The notes under the pieces: generated by a model
The model's input: the letters and a program-made list of their open reading frames with translations, nothing else
Told to the model about the DNA's origin: nothing
Databases searched by the model: none
Position numbers and translations under genes: made by a program
Source of the DNA: CAWALV01 sp963782965
GTDB taxonomy: Bacteria > Actinomycetota > Actinomycetes > Acidothermales > Acidothermaceae
DNA: 64,000 bases
Assembly (NCBI GenBank): GCA_963782965.1
Contig: CAWALV010000006.1
Location: forward strand, 2,082,306-2,146,305
Direction: 5' to 3'
In this document: in pieces, positions 9,441 to 17,779 of the stretch
Layout: each line of letters begins with the position of its first letter
Position numbering within the stretch: the first letter of the stretch is position 1

Positions 9441-10175
9441 TCACGCGTCCCGGTCGGCGGGTTTCGTCGAGGCGGGTGTCCGGCGCCAGCCGGCCTCGGT
9501 CGCCCGCGCAACCGCAGCCAGCTGCGATCGCACGTCGAGCTTGATCAGGATGCCGCGAACGTGAGTCCGCACGGTGGCTTCGGTCAGGTAAAGCAGGACC
9601 GCGATCTCGTCGGCCTTCCGCCCGTGCATGAGTTCCGCGAGCACGTCACGCTCACGCTCGGTGAGGACGTCGAACGGCGCCAGCCGCTGCTCCCGGGCTT
9701 CGCGCTCGCGGCGACCCGCACTCAGCAGATCGAACCGTCGCTGCGCCGGCAAGATGCGCTCACCCGCTGCCGCACTCCGAAGCCGATCGACGACCACGTC
9801 CAACGGCTCGGTCTTTGCGATGACGCCGACGGCGCCGCGAGCGAGGCATTCGCCGAGCCGAGCTTCGTCGGTGGAACCCGTGAGCACGACGACGCGCGCA
9901 CCGCCCGCTACGAGAGGCGGGATCAGCGCCCGCCCGTCTCCGGCCTGAGCGCCGAGGTCGAGGTCGAGCAGGACGACGTCGGACGGCGCCTCGAGACATT
10001 CTTCGACGACTGCGCCCGGCCCGCACAACGCCGCGACGCGCACGTGAGCCCCCTCCGCATTCAGCGCCAGCCGGAAGCTCTCGACGAGGAGCGCGTGATC
10101 TTCCACCAGCACCACCCGCACCCCGGCGAGCTTCCGCTGTATAGGCAGCGACGTCAGATGCGTTGCGCTCGTCAT
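9441..10175 (-). CDS. two-component response regulator, NarL/LuxR (HTH) type
   Basis: 244 residues. An N-terminal receiver domain (VRVVLVEDHALLVESFR; phospho-acceptor Asp about 71 in VVLLDLDLG; Lys in VIAKTEP) is followed by a LuxR-type helix-turn-helix (LTERERDVLAELMHGRKADEIA ... VRTHVRGILIKL). Its ATG overlaps the stop of the sensor kinase gene by 4 bp (ATGA), so the pair is co-translated. Targets are unknown; the neighbouring TasA/SipW-like genes, divergent across 0.2 kb from the kinase, are the nearest candidates. Confidence 0.92.
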   Translation of the reverse strand: MTSATHLTSLPIQRKLAGVRVVLVEDHALLVESFRLALNAEGAHVRVAALCGPGAVVEECLEAPSDVVLLDLDLGAQAGDGRALIPPLVAGGARVVVLTGSTDEARLGECLARGAVGVIAKTEPLDVVVDRLRSAAAGERILPAQRRFDLLSAGRREREAREQRLAPFDVLTERERDVLAELMHGRKADEIAVLLYLTEATVRTHVRGILIKLDVRSQLAAVARATEAGWRRTPASTKPADRDA

Positions 10176-11776
10176 GGCGCACTCACCAGTTCCGCCACCA
10201 TCAGAGGCAGTTCGAGCTCGAACCGCGTTCCGCGCTCGGTCTGGGCGAGCCGCAACTCACCACCTTGTTCGCGTGCGAGGCGCACGCAAATCGCGAGCCC
10301 AAGCCCGTGCAGGTCGGAGACCGCGTCGGCCGGTGTAGACGGCACGGCCACCGTGCAGTCGGTGTCGGCAAACGACGAGCCGTCGTCGCCGTCGAGCAAG
10401 CTCATCACCCGCCGCCGGACCACAGCCGGCAGGCCAGGCCCGTCGTCGGCCACCGACAGCGTGACCCGATCTGGAGCGACCTCGCTCAGCACGGTGATGG
10501 TGGCTCCCGGTGCATGCCGGCGCGCGTTCGTCAGCAGATTCTGTAGCAGCGCCGCAGTGGAGCCGGCGTCGCCGACCGCCTCGGCGTCGACGAGACGAGT
10601 TGCCACGACGGCGCCGCGCGCGCGTTCGGCGGCAATGACCGGAGTGAGAGCCTCACGCACCGAGAATCGCTGGGGCGGGCGTGGGCCGACGCTGATCGCA
10701 TTCTGCAATCTGCTGATTTCGGCTATGAGCGCGGATTCGAGGTATTGCCGCTCGGCAGGCTCAAGGAAGTCGCGATACCGGGTGAGCGTGGCAGTGGCGC
10801 TCTGAATCCCGGCGATCAGCGACCGCAGATCGTGCCGACGCTCCTCGCGCAGCCGCCCCTGTTCCGACAGCGAGTGCGCAACGGCGTCTCGCGAGACTTT
10901 CAACGTGCGCTGCCGTTGATGGTCGATCGCGCGGGCACCGTGGAGTGCACGGACAGCGGCCGCAAGGGCGAGGCACCAGCCGAGCACCGCGACCAACCGC
11001 CCGCAGCTGAACGCGAACGAGGTCAGCCGGCTGTGCGGGTCGAGCAAGCCGACCGTGCAGTCGGCCGCCGCCAAGCCGAGTAACAGCATGACGAGCGTCA
11101 TCGATTGGCGACTAGCGGGATCGAAGCGAGGGCTACGCCGGCAGAGGCCGGCGAGCGCGACCCACGCGACAACGACCGCCAGCCCGACGACCGCGACCGC
11201 TATACGCGACGCGTGCACCTGCTCATGCACGAGAAGCGATGCGGCCGTCAACGCAGCAGCGACGCTCGCGGCGAGCGCTGCCAAAATCCGCAATGGCCGG
11301 AAAGCTGTGTCGATCTCGGCCGAGTGCGCGGCAAGCCGAAGGAGAGCCAACCCGGCGACCGGTGGTAGGAGCGCGAGGAAGATGGCCGCCGTGTGCTCGA
11401 CGATCGCGCCCGACGGCGTACCGGCGAACTCGGCGATCGCCCAGCTCGGCACGAGCGCAAGGCCGACGTAGGCGGGCCATGCGCGCCCGGAGAGGAGCCA
11501 TACGGCGAACCAGACCACGATGGCTGCCAAGCCGATGACGCCGGACGCCGCCGAGATCGGCCATTTCGGCTGCGTGATCGCCGCCGGCATGATCGCCTCA
11601 ACCGAGGGCGCAGCTGCAAGGAGGACGGCGCCGGCCACGACTGCCGAGATCAGCATCGTGGGAAGAGGCGAATTGCGCAGTTCGAGAGAGCGCGTGCCGC
11701 GCCGATCGACACCTTGGAATTGGGCCACCGCCACCCCCTCGGCCGACAACTTAGCGGGGTGTCCCGACACAGTCAT
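10172..11776 (-). CDS. membrane sensor histidine kinase
   Basis: 534 residues from the chosen ATG. Roughly eight to ten hydrophobic segments occupy the first 270 residues with no obvious extracellular sensor domain. The kinase core has the H-box ERRHDLRSLIAG, an N-box NLLTNARRHAPG, the G1 box DDGPGLP and the G2 box HGLGLAICVRL. The H-box resembles orphan actinobacterial kinases paired with NarL-type regulators. Start uncertain: ATG 11776 has a weak ribosome site and a GTG at 11818 is also in frame. It is the first gene of a two-gene operon with the overlapping regulator. Confidence 0.88.
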   Translation of the reverse strand: MTVSGHPAKLSAEGVAVAQFQGVDRRGTRSLELRNSPLPTMLISAVVAGAVLLAAAPSVEAIMPAAITQPKWPISAASGVIGLAAIVVWFAVWLLSGRAWPAYVGLALVPSWAIAEFAGTPSGAIVEHTAAIFLALLPPVAGLALLRLAAHSAEIDTAFRPLRILAALAASVAAALTAASLLVHEQVHASRIAVAVVGLAVVVAWVALAGLCRRSPRFDPASRQSMTLVMLLLGLAAADCTVGLLDPHSRLTSFAFSCGRLVAVLGWCLALAAAVRALHGARAIDHQRQRTLKVSRDAVAHSLSEQGRLREERRHDLRSLIAGIQSATATLTRYRDFLEPAERQYLESALIAEISRLQNAISVGPRPPQRFSVREALTPVIAAERARGAVVATRLVDAEAVGDAGSTAALLQNLLTNARRHAPGATITVLSEVAPDRVTLSVADDGPGLPAVVRRRVMSLLDGDDGSSFADTDCTVAVPSTPADAVSDLHGLGLAICVRLAREQGGELRLAQTERGTRFELELPLMVAELVSAP

Positions 11777-11987
11777 GGGCTCTTCGGTTCGAGCATGGTG
11801 GCCGAAAGGCAGAACCACCGATCAGAGGGCCTAGTCGCCGAGCGGTCGCGGATTCCCGACAGAGCTACGCACCGCACGGCAGAACGTCTCCGCAATTTTG
11901 GTGAGGCCGTCGTGCCCCTTGTTCGCGATCCTGAGGGGCGGACAGCGCCGTCCTGGCGCGAACCTGATTGCACGGAGGGACAGGGAT

Positions 11988-12719
11988 ATGGCACTAGGAA
12001 AGGCATGGCGCCTCGGCGGTTTCGTCGCAGCGCTCGGCGCGTCGGGTGCGCTCATCGCAGCCACAACCGGCGCCACCGGGGCGTACTTCAACGACACGAG
12101 GAGCGGCACCTTCGCGGGCACGATCGGCTCGGTGAAGATCAACACGTCGGGCGGCTCCGGAACCGACCACCTGGACTTCAACTTCGCCAATCTCCTCCCG
12201 GGCACCCTGCAGTGGAAGACCGTCTCGTACACCGTCACAGGCTCGGCGCCGGAGGACGTCTACGTGGTCTTCCCGAACGCCGACGCGCTGCACGCGGTCA
12301 ACAACATGGGTAGCTTCGGCGAAGTGCACGTGAAGTCCAACGGCTCAGGGATTTTCGGATCGACCAACCTCAACGACGGGCTCGACTACACGCTCCAGGA
12401 CGACGGCCACTGCGGAGCTCAGAGCCCGAGTGGTTGCTGGGCGCTACCGAGCGTCTTGAAGCTGGCGTCGAACGTGGCCCCGGGTCACAGCGGCACGATG
12501 GACTTCGGCTTCGCCTTGGCATCGAAGTGGAACGACGTGGCGACCGAAGGCGCGACCGCATTCTGCTACCCGCTTGTTCAGAATTCTGCCAACCCAAGCA
12601 ACCGGGCCGATCAGGTCTGCACGTCAACCAGCCCCCAGTACGGCCTGCCGTACCAGATCGTCGCGACCCAGCCCGGCGTCGCGCCAAACGACCCCCTCAA
12701 CTCCAACCCGACGCCCTGA
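11988..12719 (+). CDS. secreted TasA-like protein with SipW-type signal peptide
   Basis: 243 residues. The N-terminus reads as a basic start, a hydrophobic stretch (GGFVAALGASGALIAATT) and then GAYFNDTRSGTFAGTIGSVKI. The aromatic-plus-DT motif right after the hydrophobic core is the hallmark of substrates cleaved by SipW-type peptidases (TasA, camelysin and relatives). The rest is a soluble beta-rich domain with Cys pairs near the middle and C-terminus. ATG 11988 has GGAGGG upstream. The gene directly downstream encodes a SipW-type peptidase, which supports the assignment. Fibre formation like Bacillus TasA is possible but not shown. Confidence 0.75.
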   Translation: MALGKAWRLGGFVAALGASGALIAATTGATGAYFNDTRSGTFAGTIGSVKINTSGGSGTDHLDFNFANLLPGTLQWKTVSYTVTGSAPEDVYVVFPNADALHAVNNMGSFGEVHVKSNGSGIFGSTNLNDGLDYTLQDDGHCGAQSPSGCWALPSVLKLASNVAPGHSGTMDFGFALASKWNDVATEGATAFCYPLVQNSANPSNRADQVCTSTSPQYGLPYQIVATQPGVAPNDPLNSNPTP

Positions 12720-12736
12720 GCCAATCGCAACTGTCA

Positions 12737-12767
12737 GGTGGTGCGGCGGTGACGCCGCCGCACCACC
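12737..12767 (+). terminator. intercistronic hairpin between TasA-like and SipW-like genes
   Basis: A perfect 13-bp stem (12737-12749 with 12755-12767) and 5-nt loop TGACG lie 17 nt after the TasA-like stop. No U tract follows. It could terminate most transcripts or protect the 3' end of the substrate mRNA, giving much more substrate than peptidase. Confidence 0.7.
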
Positions 12768-12793
12768 CGACACCAGCACGAGGGGACACTTAC

Positions 12794-13354
12794 GTGCGTG
12801 CCCTACGAACTGCCGTGCTCTGCGTGGTTGCCGCCGTCTTTGTCGGAGCACTCGGGCTCGCGGCGATCGGCTGGCATCAGGGCTATCGCTTGTACGTGGT
12901 CCACACCGGCTCCATGACGCCGGCCCTTCGACCCGGCGATGCGGTACTCGACCGACCAGCACCAGGCGCCGTGCGCCCGGGCGAGATAGTGACCTTCACT
13001 GTGCACTCCGGACCCGACTCTGTCGTGACTCATCGAGTCGACTCGATCGCCGGCGACGCGATCAAGACCAAGGGCGACGCGAACCCCACACCCGACCCGT
13101 GGACGGTCCGGTTGTCGGAAGTCGTGGGGAGCAAGGTGATGACCCTGCCACATATCGGATACCTGCTCGTATATCTCCAGCACCCGCAGGGCGTCGCCTC
13201 GTTGATCACCACGTTCTTGGCATTAGCGCTGTTGTGGCAGCTCTTCTTCCCGCCAACGCATACAGAACCCGGCGAGAGCGACGCGCGCCCGCGTTCGCAT
13301 CGACCACGACACGCCTTCGACCGCCGCCACAACGAGCCACTGCCGACGCGCTGA
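12794..13354 (+). CDS. sipW: SipW-like (ER-type) signal peptidase I
   Basis: 186 residues, two membrane segments (about 7-27 and 133-152). The catalytic motif VVHTGSMTPALRPGD carries Ser40. The general base region reads VVTHRVDSI with His80 where bacterial P-type enzymes have Lys, placing it in the SipW/ER-archaeal class. IKTKGDANPTPD is the usual third block. GTG 12794 follows an AGGGGA ribosome site; an upstream GTG at 12749 lies inside the hairpin and would add 15 residues. Its likely substrate is the TasA-like protein encoded just upstream. Confidence 0.85.
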   Translation: MRALRTAVLCVVAAVFVGALGLAAIGWHQGYRLYVVHTGSMTPALRPGDAVLDRPAPGAVRPGEIVTFTVHSGPDSVVTHRVDSIAGDAIKTKGDANPTPDPWTVRLSEVVGSKVMTLPHIGYLLVYLQHPQGVASLITTFLALALLWQLFFPPTHTEPGESDARPRSHRPRHAFDRRHNEPLPTR

Positions 13355-13402
13355 TCCGGCCGACGCCGGCACTCGCCCGACGCACATCGCACATCACGCA
13401 TC
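13343..13402. repeat. degenerate short repeats after the sipW stop
   Basis: CCGACGC recurs three times across the sipW stop (TGA 13352-13354), followed by 7-nt units GCACATC, GCACATC, ACGCATC (13382-13402). It lies in the 79-bp gap between convergent sipW and marR; no terminator-quality hairpin is seen there. Confidence 0.5.
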
Positions 13403-13433
13403 GCGGGCACTCCCTACCGCCGCAGCGCGTCGG

Positions 13434-13940
13434 TCAGGGCGCGAAGTCGCCGGCGTCCAGCCTCAGCGCGCGCAGCGCGCTGACCACACCCTCGCGCTCC
13501 GGCTCGTCGAGACAGCCGAGGCCGAAATCGATGGCCATCAGCTCGCCAGTCGCCACCTCGACGACGGCTCGGCCGCTGTCGGTGATCGCAGCGAGCGTGC
13601 CGCGGCCGTCCTTGGGATTGGGTCGGCGTTCGACGAAACCGGCCTTCTCGAGGCGATCGATGGAGTTGGTCACGCTGGTCGGGTGCACCATGAGTCGCTC
13701 GCCGATACGACCCAGCGGCAGCGCGCCATAGCGGCTGAACCGCAAGAGCACCAACACCTCGTAGCGCGCAAAGGTCAGGCCGTGCGGCTTGAGCAGCTCG
13801 TCATAGCGAGCGAGCAGGATTTGCTGCGCACGCATGATCGATGTGGCGACCCGCATGGCGGACGACGGCCCCCACGTTTCGCGCCACCGCGCCGCCGCCA
13901 CCTCGATCGGATCGAAGGGAAGATTCAACGCTTTGGCCAC
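13434..13940 (-). CDS. MarR-family transcriptional regulator
   Basis: 168 residues with the MarR winged-helix pattern: LTFARYEVLVLLRFSRYGALPLGRIGERLMVHPTSVTNSIDRLEKAGFVERRPNPKDGRG, including the DGRG wing turn. Such dimers usually repress neighbouring genes and respond to small phenolic or lipid ligands. The GTG at 13940 is supported by a TAGCGT box 6 nt upstream. It is divergent from the DUF2127 gene across 76 bp, so that gene is a plausible target besides itself. Confidence 0.88.
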   Translation of the reverse strand: MAKALNLPFDPIEVAAARWRETWGPSSAMRVATSIMRAQQILLARYDELLKPHGLTFARYEVLVLLRFSRYGALPLGRIGERLMVHPTSVTNSIDRLEKAGFVERRPNPKDGRGTLAAITDSGRAVVEVATGELMAIDFGLGCLDEPEREGVVSALRALRLDAGDFAP

Positions 13941-13946
13941 GACCGG

Positions 13947-13952
13947 ACGCTA
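13947..13952 (-). promoter_or_regulatory. -10 box of leaderless marR promoter
   Basis: TAGCGT on the minus strand, 6 nt before GTG 13940. A GAGGT inside the same stretch could alternatively act as a distant ribosome site. Confidence 0.45.
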
Positions 13953-14004
13953 CCTCGGCGAGCCGCGGTCGGCGCGCGCGACCCGCCGCCGCCGGCCGGT
14001 CACC

Positions 14005-14010
14005 TAAGCT
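14005..14010 (+). promoter_or_regulatory. -10 box of leaderless DUF2127 gene promoter
   Basis: TAAGCT, 6 nt before ATG 14017; no Shine-Dalgarno sequence fits in the remaining gap. Confidence 0.5.
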
Positions 14011-14016
14011 CTGCTC

Positions 14017-14799
14017 ATGGACTGGAGCCTGCGTTCCTGCGGACGGAAAGGTCACGCGACCTACCGCCCCGACGAACCTCAACTCCAGGAGCGACTTCAC
14101 GCACAGACGCCGGCAGGCGATGCCTGGCGTTGCCTGCGCTGTGCCGATTTCGTCGTCGGCGAACCCGCGGGCAGCGGTCCTGCCGACGAGGCCCCGATCG
14201 TGCTGCGCGGGCGCGCGTTGCGTGACGCATTCATCTTGCGGCTGCTCGCCGCCGAGCGGTTCATCCGCGCGCTGCTGATGGGCGCCGCCGCTTATGCCGT
14301 GCTGCGCTACGCGACGAGTGAGAACTCGTTACGCCAACTGTTCGAGAAAGACCTTCCGGCCGCCAAGCCGCTGGCCAACGTGTTCGGCTACGACCTCGAC
14401 AAGTCATCAATCGTGCGCGAGATACGCAAGCTCTTGCTCGTCAAGCAGTCGACGCTGCATTTCATCGCGATCGCACTCTCGGTCTACGCCGTGATCGAGT
14501 TGTGTGAGGCGGTTGGTCTTTGGCTGCTCAAGCGGTGGGGCGAGTACTTCGCCGCCGTCGCAACAGCGATCTTCTTGCCCTACGAGATCTACGACATCGT
14601 CGACCGCGCCACGTACTTGCGCATCGGCGCTTTCATCATCAACGTAGCCGCCGTCCTCTACCTGCTGCTCACCAAGCGACTCTTCGGCCTGCGCGGGGGG
14701 CACGCCGCGTATGCAGCAGAGCGCCACGAAGAGTCGCTTCTCGAAGTCGAGAAAGCCGCCGGGGAGGGCGCAGAAGCCGAGACGCCGGCGTCCGCCTGA
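14017..14799 (+). CDS. DUF2127 family membrane protein
   Basis: 260 residues. An N-terminal region has a CxxC pair (WRCLRCADF) that may bind metal. Then four membrane segments with LRDAFILRLLAAERFIRALLMG at the start and ISxYAVIELxEAxGLWLLKRWGEYFA near the middle, the core of the DUF2127 family. The tail is a short charged segment. No biochemical function is known to me. Divergent from marR; ends 27 bp before the convergent meaB gene. Confidence 0.8.
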   Translation: MDWSLRSCGRKGHATYRPDEPQLQERLHAQTPAGDAWRCLRCADFVVGEPAGSGPADEAPIVLRGRALRDAFILRLLAAERFIRALLMGAAAYAVLRYATSENSLRQLFEKDLPAAKPLANVFGYDLDKSSIVREIRKLLLVKQSTLHFIAIALSVYAVIELCEAVGLWLLKRWGEYFAAVATAIFLPYEIYDIVDRATYLRIGAFIINVAAVLYLLLTKRLFGLRGGHAAYAAERHEESLLEVEKAAGEGAEAETPASA

Positions 14800-14826
14800 G
14801 TTCTGTGCGTCGCCGGCGACGGCGCG

Positions 14827-15792
14827 TCACCAGCGATCGCCGAGAAGCCGGCGGGCCGCCTCGAAGGTGTCGAGTTCGCCCTCCACGACCGCGTCGGCGA
14901 GCTCTTTCAGTTGCGGGTCGTCGATGCGCAGTCCCAGGCTGACCGTCACCCGAGCCAACGCCACCGCTGCGATTTCGTGGGCGGCCCGCCGACGTCGCCG
15001 CTGATCTCCTTCACCGGACGACGCGAGCCACCCGCGATGCTTCTCGATCGCCTCGATCACCTCGTCGATGCCGCCATCGGCTGTCGCCACTGAACGCACG
15101 ACGGGTGGCCGCCATTGCCCGGGTCGCCGCTCCGTCACGGTCGAAATCATGTGCCGCAGTTCGTGCACCGCGTCGTCGGCGCCGTCTCGATCGGCCTTGT
15201 TCACGACGAGCACGTCGGCTACTTCGAGCAGGCCCGCTTTGGCTGCCTGGATTCCGTCGCCCATGCCTGGCGCGACCATGACCACCGTCGTGTCGGCCGT
15301 CGAGGCGATGTCGACCTCGGCCTGACCCACGCCGACCGTTTCGACGAGCACGATGTCGAACGCAACGGCTTCCAACAGTCGGACGGCGTGCGGCGTGGCG
15401 ATCGCCAAACCGCCGAGCTGGCCGCGCGAAGCCATCGAACGGATGAACACCCGATCGTCGGTCGCATGGACCTGCATGCGGACCCGGTCGCCGAGCAGCG
15501 CGCCGCCGGTGAACGGCGAACTCGGGTCGACGGCGAGCACGGCCACGCGCGAACCCGCTGCCCGCCAGCATCCGACCATGGCCGAAGCGGTCGTCGACTT
15601 ACCAACGCCGGGCGCTCCCGTCAGGCCGATCACATAGGACGGCGAGCGGCCGGCCGGTAGTTCGGCGACTAGCGCAGGTACCGACGGGTCGTCGTCCTCG
15701 ATGAGAGAGATGAGGCGTGCCAAGGCGCGGGTGTCACCGTCCAGAGCAGCCTGCACCAGAGCCGGCAGCTCCTGCGAATCTGCTGCCGGCAC
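14827..15792 (-). CDS. meaB: MeaB/ArgK-type G-protein chaperone of B12-dependent acyl-CoA mutases
   Basis: 321 residues. P-loop GAPGVGKS at 59-66, switch region VLAVDPSSPFTGGALLGDRVRM, ETVGVGQAEVDI and the guanine-specificity motif VVNKADRDGA. MeaB loads and protects methylmalonyl-CoA or isobutyryl-CoA mutase by GTP-driven cofactor editing. Its GTG lies 3 bp after the thiolase stop, so the two are coupled. A mutase large subunit is encoded about 7 kb away, along with the epimerase divergent from the thiolase, forming a dispersed C3/C4 acyl-CoA set. Confidence 0.92.
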   Translation of the reverse strand: MPAADSQELPALVQAALDGDTRALARLISLIEDDDPSVPALVAELPAGRSPSYVIGLTGAPGVGKSTTASAMVGCWRAAGSRVAVLAVDPSSPFTGGALLGDRVRMQVHATDDRVFIRSMASRGQLGGLAIATPHAVRLLEAVAFDIVLVETVGVGQAEVDIASTADTTVVMVAPGMGDGIQAAKAGLLEVADVLVVNKADRDGADDAVHELRHMISTVTERRPGQWRPPVVRSVATADGGIDEVIEAIEKHRGWLASSGEGDQRRRRRAAHEIAAVALARVTVSLGLRIDDPQLKELADAVVEGELDTFEAARRLLGDRW

Positions 15793-15795
15793 CGA

Positions 15796-16977
15796 TCAGG
15801 CTCCGGCCACACGCAGGACGAGCGCGTCGCCCTGGCCACCGCCGCCGCACAGGCCGGCTGCGCCGATTCCGCCACCGCGCCTGCGCAGCTCGTAGGCGAG
15901 GTGCAGCACCAGCCGGGCTCCCGACATCCCGATCGGGTGGCCGAGTGCGATCGCCCCGCCGTTGACGTTCACCCGTTCGTCGTCGAGGCCGAGTTCGCGC
16001 ATCGACTGCAGGACGACGGCAGCGAACGCCTCGTTGATCTCGACCAGGTCGAGGTCGGACGCCGACAGCCCCTCTCGCCGCAAGGCCCGATCGATCGCCC
16101 GGGCGGGCTGGGAGTGCAGCGAGTTGTCGGGGCCGGCGACAACGCCGTGCGCACCGATCTGTGCGAGCACCGGCCAGCCACGCTGCTCGGCGGTCCGTTC
16201 CGAGGTGACGACGACCGCGCAGGCGCCGTCCGAAATCTGCGACGCGCTACCCGCGGTGATCGTGCCGTCGGGATCGAACGCCGGCTTGAGCTTGGCCAGC
16301 GACTCGACGGTGGTCTCGGGCCTGATCCCTTCGTCGTCGGCGACGACCACCGGCTCGCCGCGCCGCTGCGGCACGGGCACCGGCACGATCTCCTCGGCGA
16401 ACAGGCCGCTCTCGCGGGCGCGCGCCGCGCGCTGGTGCGACTGTGCGGCCAGGGCGTCTTGGTCGGCGCGACCGATGTCGAGCTTCGCGTTGTGCCGCTC
16501 GGTCGATTCACCCATCGCCAGGTGGTCGAACGGGTCGGTGAGCCCGTCGTAGGCCGTCGCGTCGAGCAGCTGCGCAGAGCCGTAGCGGACGCCGCGGCGT
16601 GCTCCCGGCAGCAAATGCGGCGCGTTCGTCATGGACTCCATGCCCCCGGCGACGACGACGTCGAACTCGCCGGCCCGGATGAGCTGGTCGGCCAGCGCGA
16701 TGGCGTCGAGCCCGGACAGGCAAACCTTGTTGATCGTGAGGGCGGGGACGGTCATCGGGATGCCCGCAGCGACGGCTGCCTGCCGCGCGGGAATCTGACC
16801 GGCCCCGGCCTGCAGGACCTGGCCCATGATCACGTAGTCGACGTCGGTGGGGCCGACGCCGCCGCGCTCGAGCGCGGCGGCTATCGCGTGGCCACCGAGT
16901 TGCATGGCGCTCAACTCGCCGAGACCGCCCAGCAGCTTGCCGATCGGCGTGCGCGCGCCCGAGACGATAACTGCCAT
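15796..16977 (-). CDS. acetyl-CoA C-acetyltransferase (thiolase)
   Basis: 393 residues, the standard thiolase length. Nucleophile Cys86 in INKVCLSGLDAI, NEAFAA, the His motif NVNGGAIALGHPIGMSG and the C-terminal Cys block LCGGGGQGDAL are all present, so it should be active in condensing or cleaving acetoacetyl-CoA or longer 3-ketoacyl-CoA. The start at ATG 16977 is backed by TACGGT 6 nt upstream; an in-frame ATG at 17001 would intrude on the divergent epimerase gene. Co-transcribed with meaB. Confidence 0.93.
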   Translation of the reverse strand: MAVIVSGARTPIGKLLGGLGELSAMQLGGHAIAAALERGGVGPTDVDYVIMGQVLQAGAGQIPARQAAVAAGIPMTVPALTINKVCLSGLDAIALADQLIRAGEFDVVVAGGMESMTNAPHLLPGARRGVRYGSAQLLDATAYDGLTDPFDHLAMGESTERHNAKLDIGRADQDALAAQSHQRAARARESGLFAEEIVPVPVPQRRGEPVVVADDEGIRPETTVESLAKLKPAFDPDGTITAGSASQISDGACAVVVTSERTAEQRGWPVLAQIGAHGVVAGPDNSLHSQPARAIDRALRREGLSASDLDLVEINEAFAAVVLQSMRELGLDDERVNVNGGAIALGHPIGMSGARLVLHLAYELRRRGGGIGAAGLCGGGGQGDALVLRVAGA

Positions 16978-16982
16978 GCCAT

Positions 16983-16994
16983 CACCGTACGGTA
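16983..16994. promoter_or_regulatory. palindromic bidirectional -10 element for thiolase and epimerase
   Basis: ACCGTACGGTA holds TACGGT on both strands. On the minus strand it is 6 nt from thiolase ATG 16977; on the plus strand it is 6 nt from an ATG at 17000. Two leaderless promoters thus overlap back to back. Confidence 0.55.
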
Positions 16995-16998
16995 GGGC

Positions 16999-17020
16999 CA
17001 TGCTGAGGCCATGCTGAGGC
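16999..17020 (+). repeat. 11-bp tandem duplication over the epimerase start codon
   Basis: CATGCTGAGGC occurs twice in direct succession. The first copy's ATG (17000) opens a five-codon frame MLRPC that stops at 17015-17017, overlapping the true epimerase ATG at 17011. Confidence 0.85.
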
Positions 17021-17475
17021 GGATCGACCACGTCGGGATCGCGGTGCACGACCTCGACGTGGCCATCGCCCGCTACCGGACGAGCTTCGGCCTCGAGGTC
17101 GTCGCCGTCGAGACGAACACCGAGCAGGGCGTTCGCGAGGCGATGCTCGCGCTCGACGACGTCGTCCCGGCTCTCGGCTCGGCCGGCGCGCTGCCCGATG
17201 CGGCCGGTGCGCCCGGCTCGTACGTCCAGTTGCTCGAGCCGCTCGGCCCCGACACGCCGGTAGGCCGGTTCCTGGCTCGCCGCGGTGAGGGGCTCCACCA
17301 TGTCGGCTACGCGGTCGACGACGTGGCATCCGTGCTGGATTCGCTTGCAGGGCACGGTATTGAGCTGGTCGACGAGAGGCCACGGCACGGCTCCTTGGGG
17401 GCCTCGATCGCGTTCGCTCACCCCCGCGATCTGTCCGGAGTGCTGACGGAGCTCGTACAAGCCGCCCGGACCTGA
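17011..17475 (+). CDS. mce: methylmalonyl-CoA epimerase (VOC family)
   Basis: 154 residues. Starts RRIDHVGIAVHDLDVAI and has SYVQLLEP, GEGLHHVGYAVDD and a terminal VLTELVQ, giving the His/Gln-Glu/His/Glu metal site typical of methylmalonyl-CoA epimerases. It interconverts 2R- and 2S-methylmalonyl-CoA. ATG 17011 begins the second copy of an 11-bp duplication; without the duplication this gene would be leaderless from the TACGGT box at 16988-16993. The divergent thiolase-meaB unit fits the same pathway. Confidence 0.9.
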   Translation: MLRRIDHVGIAVHDLDVAIARYRTSFGLEVVAVETNTEQGVREAMLALDDVVPALGSAGALPDAAGAPGSYVQLLEPLGPDTPVGRFLARRGEGLHHVGYAVDDVASVLDSLAGHGIELVDERPRHGSLGASIAFAHPRDLSGVLTELVQAART

Positions 17476-17487
17476 GATCATCGCGGC

Positions 17488-17733
17488 ATGTCACGCATGA
17501 TGCTCGCTGCGCAGTCGGCCCACTTCCTCAGCCTGAAACTGCCGGATCCGAAGGCGAAGTACACGGTACCGATCATCGTGATCCTGGCTGTTCTCGCGGG
17601 CATCGCCTTAATGCGCAAGCTCATGGCGATAGCGCTGCTTGCCGTGGTGATCGCGGCGGGATTCCTCGCTTACCAGGCAGGCGCGTTCAATCACTGGGTC
17701 GACAAGGGCAAGCAGGTCATTCAGCAACGCTGA
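17488..17733 (+). CDS. small membrane protein, unknown function
   Basis: 81 residues with one or two hydrophobic segments (VPIIVILAVLAGIALM and AIALLAVVIAAGFLAYQAGAF) and a basic tail VDKGKQVIQQR. I do not recognise a family. It begins 12 bp after the epimerase stop and probably shares its transcript. A second ATG three codons in (17497) is possible. Confidence 0.6.
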   Translation: MSRMMLAAQSAHFLSLKLPDPKAKYTVPIIVILAVLAGIALMRKLMAIALLAVVIAAGFLAYQAGAFNHWVDKGKQVIQQR

Positions 17734-17779
17734 GGAAGCACGGTCCGGCAAAGCAGCCGTCGGGCCAGGGGCCCACGAT

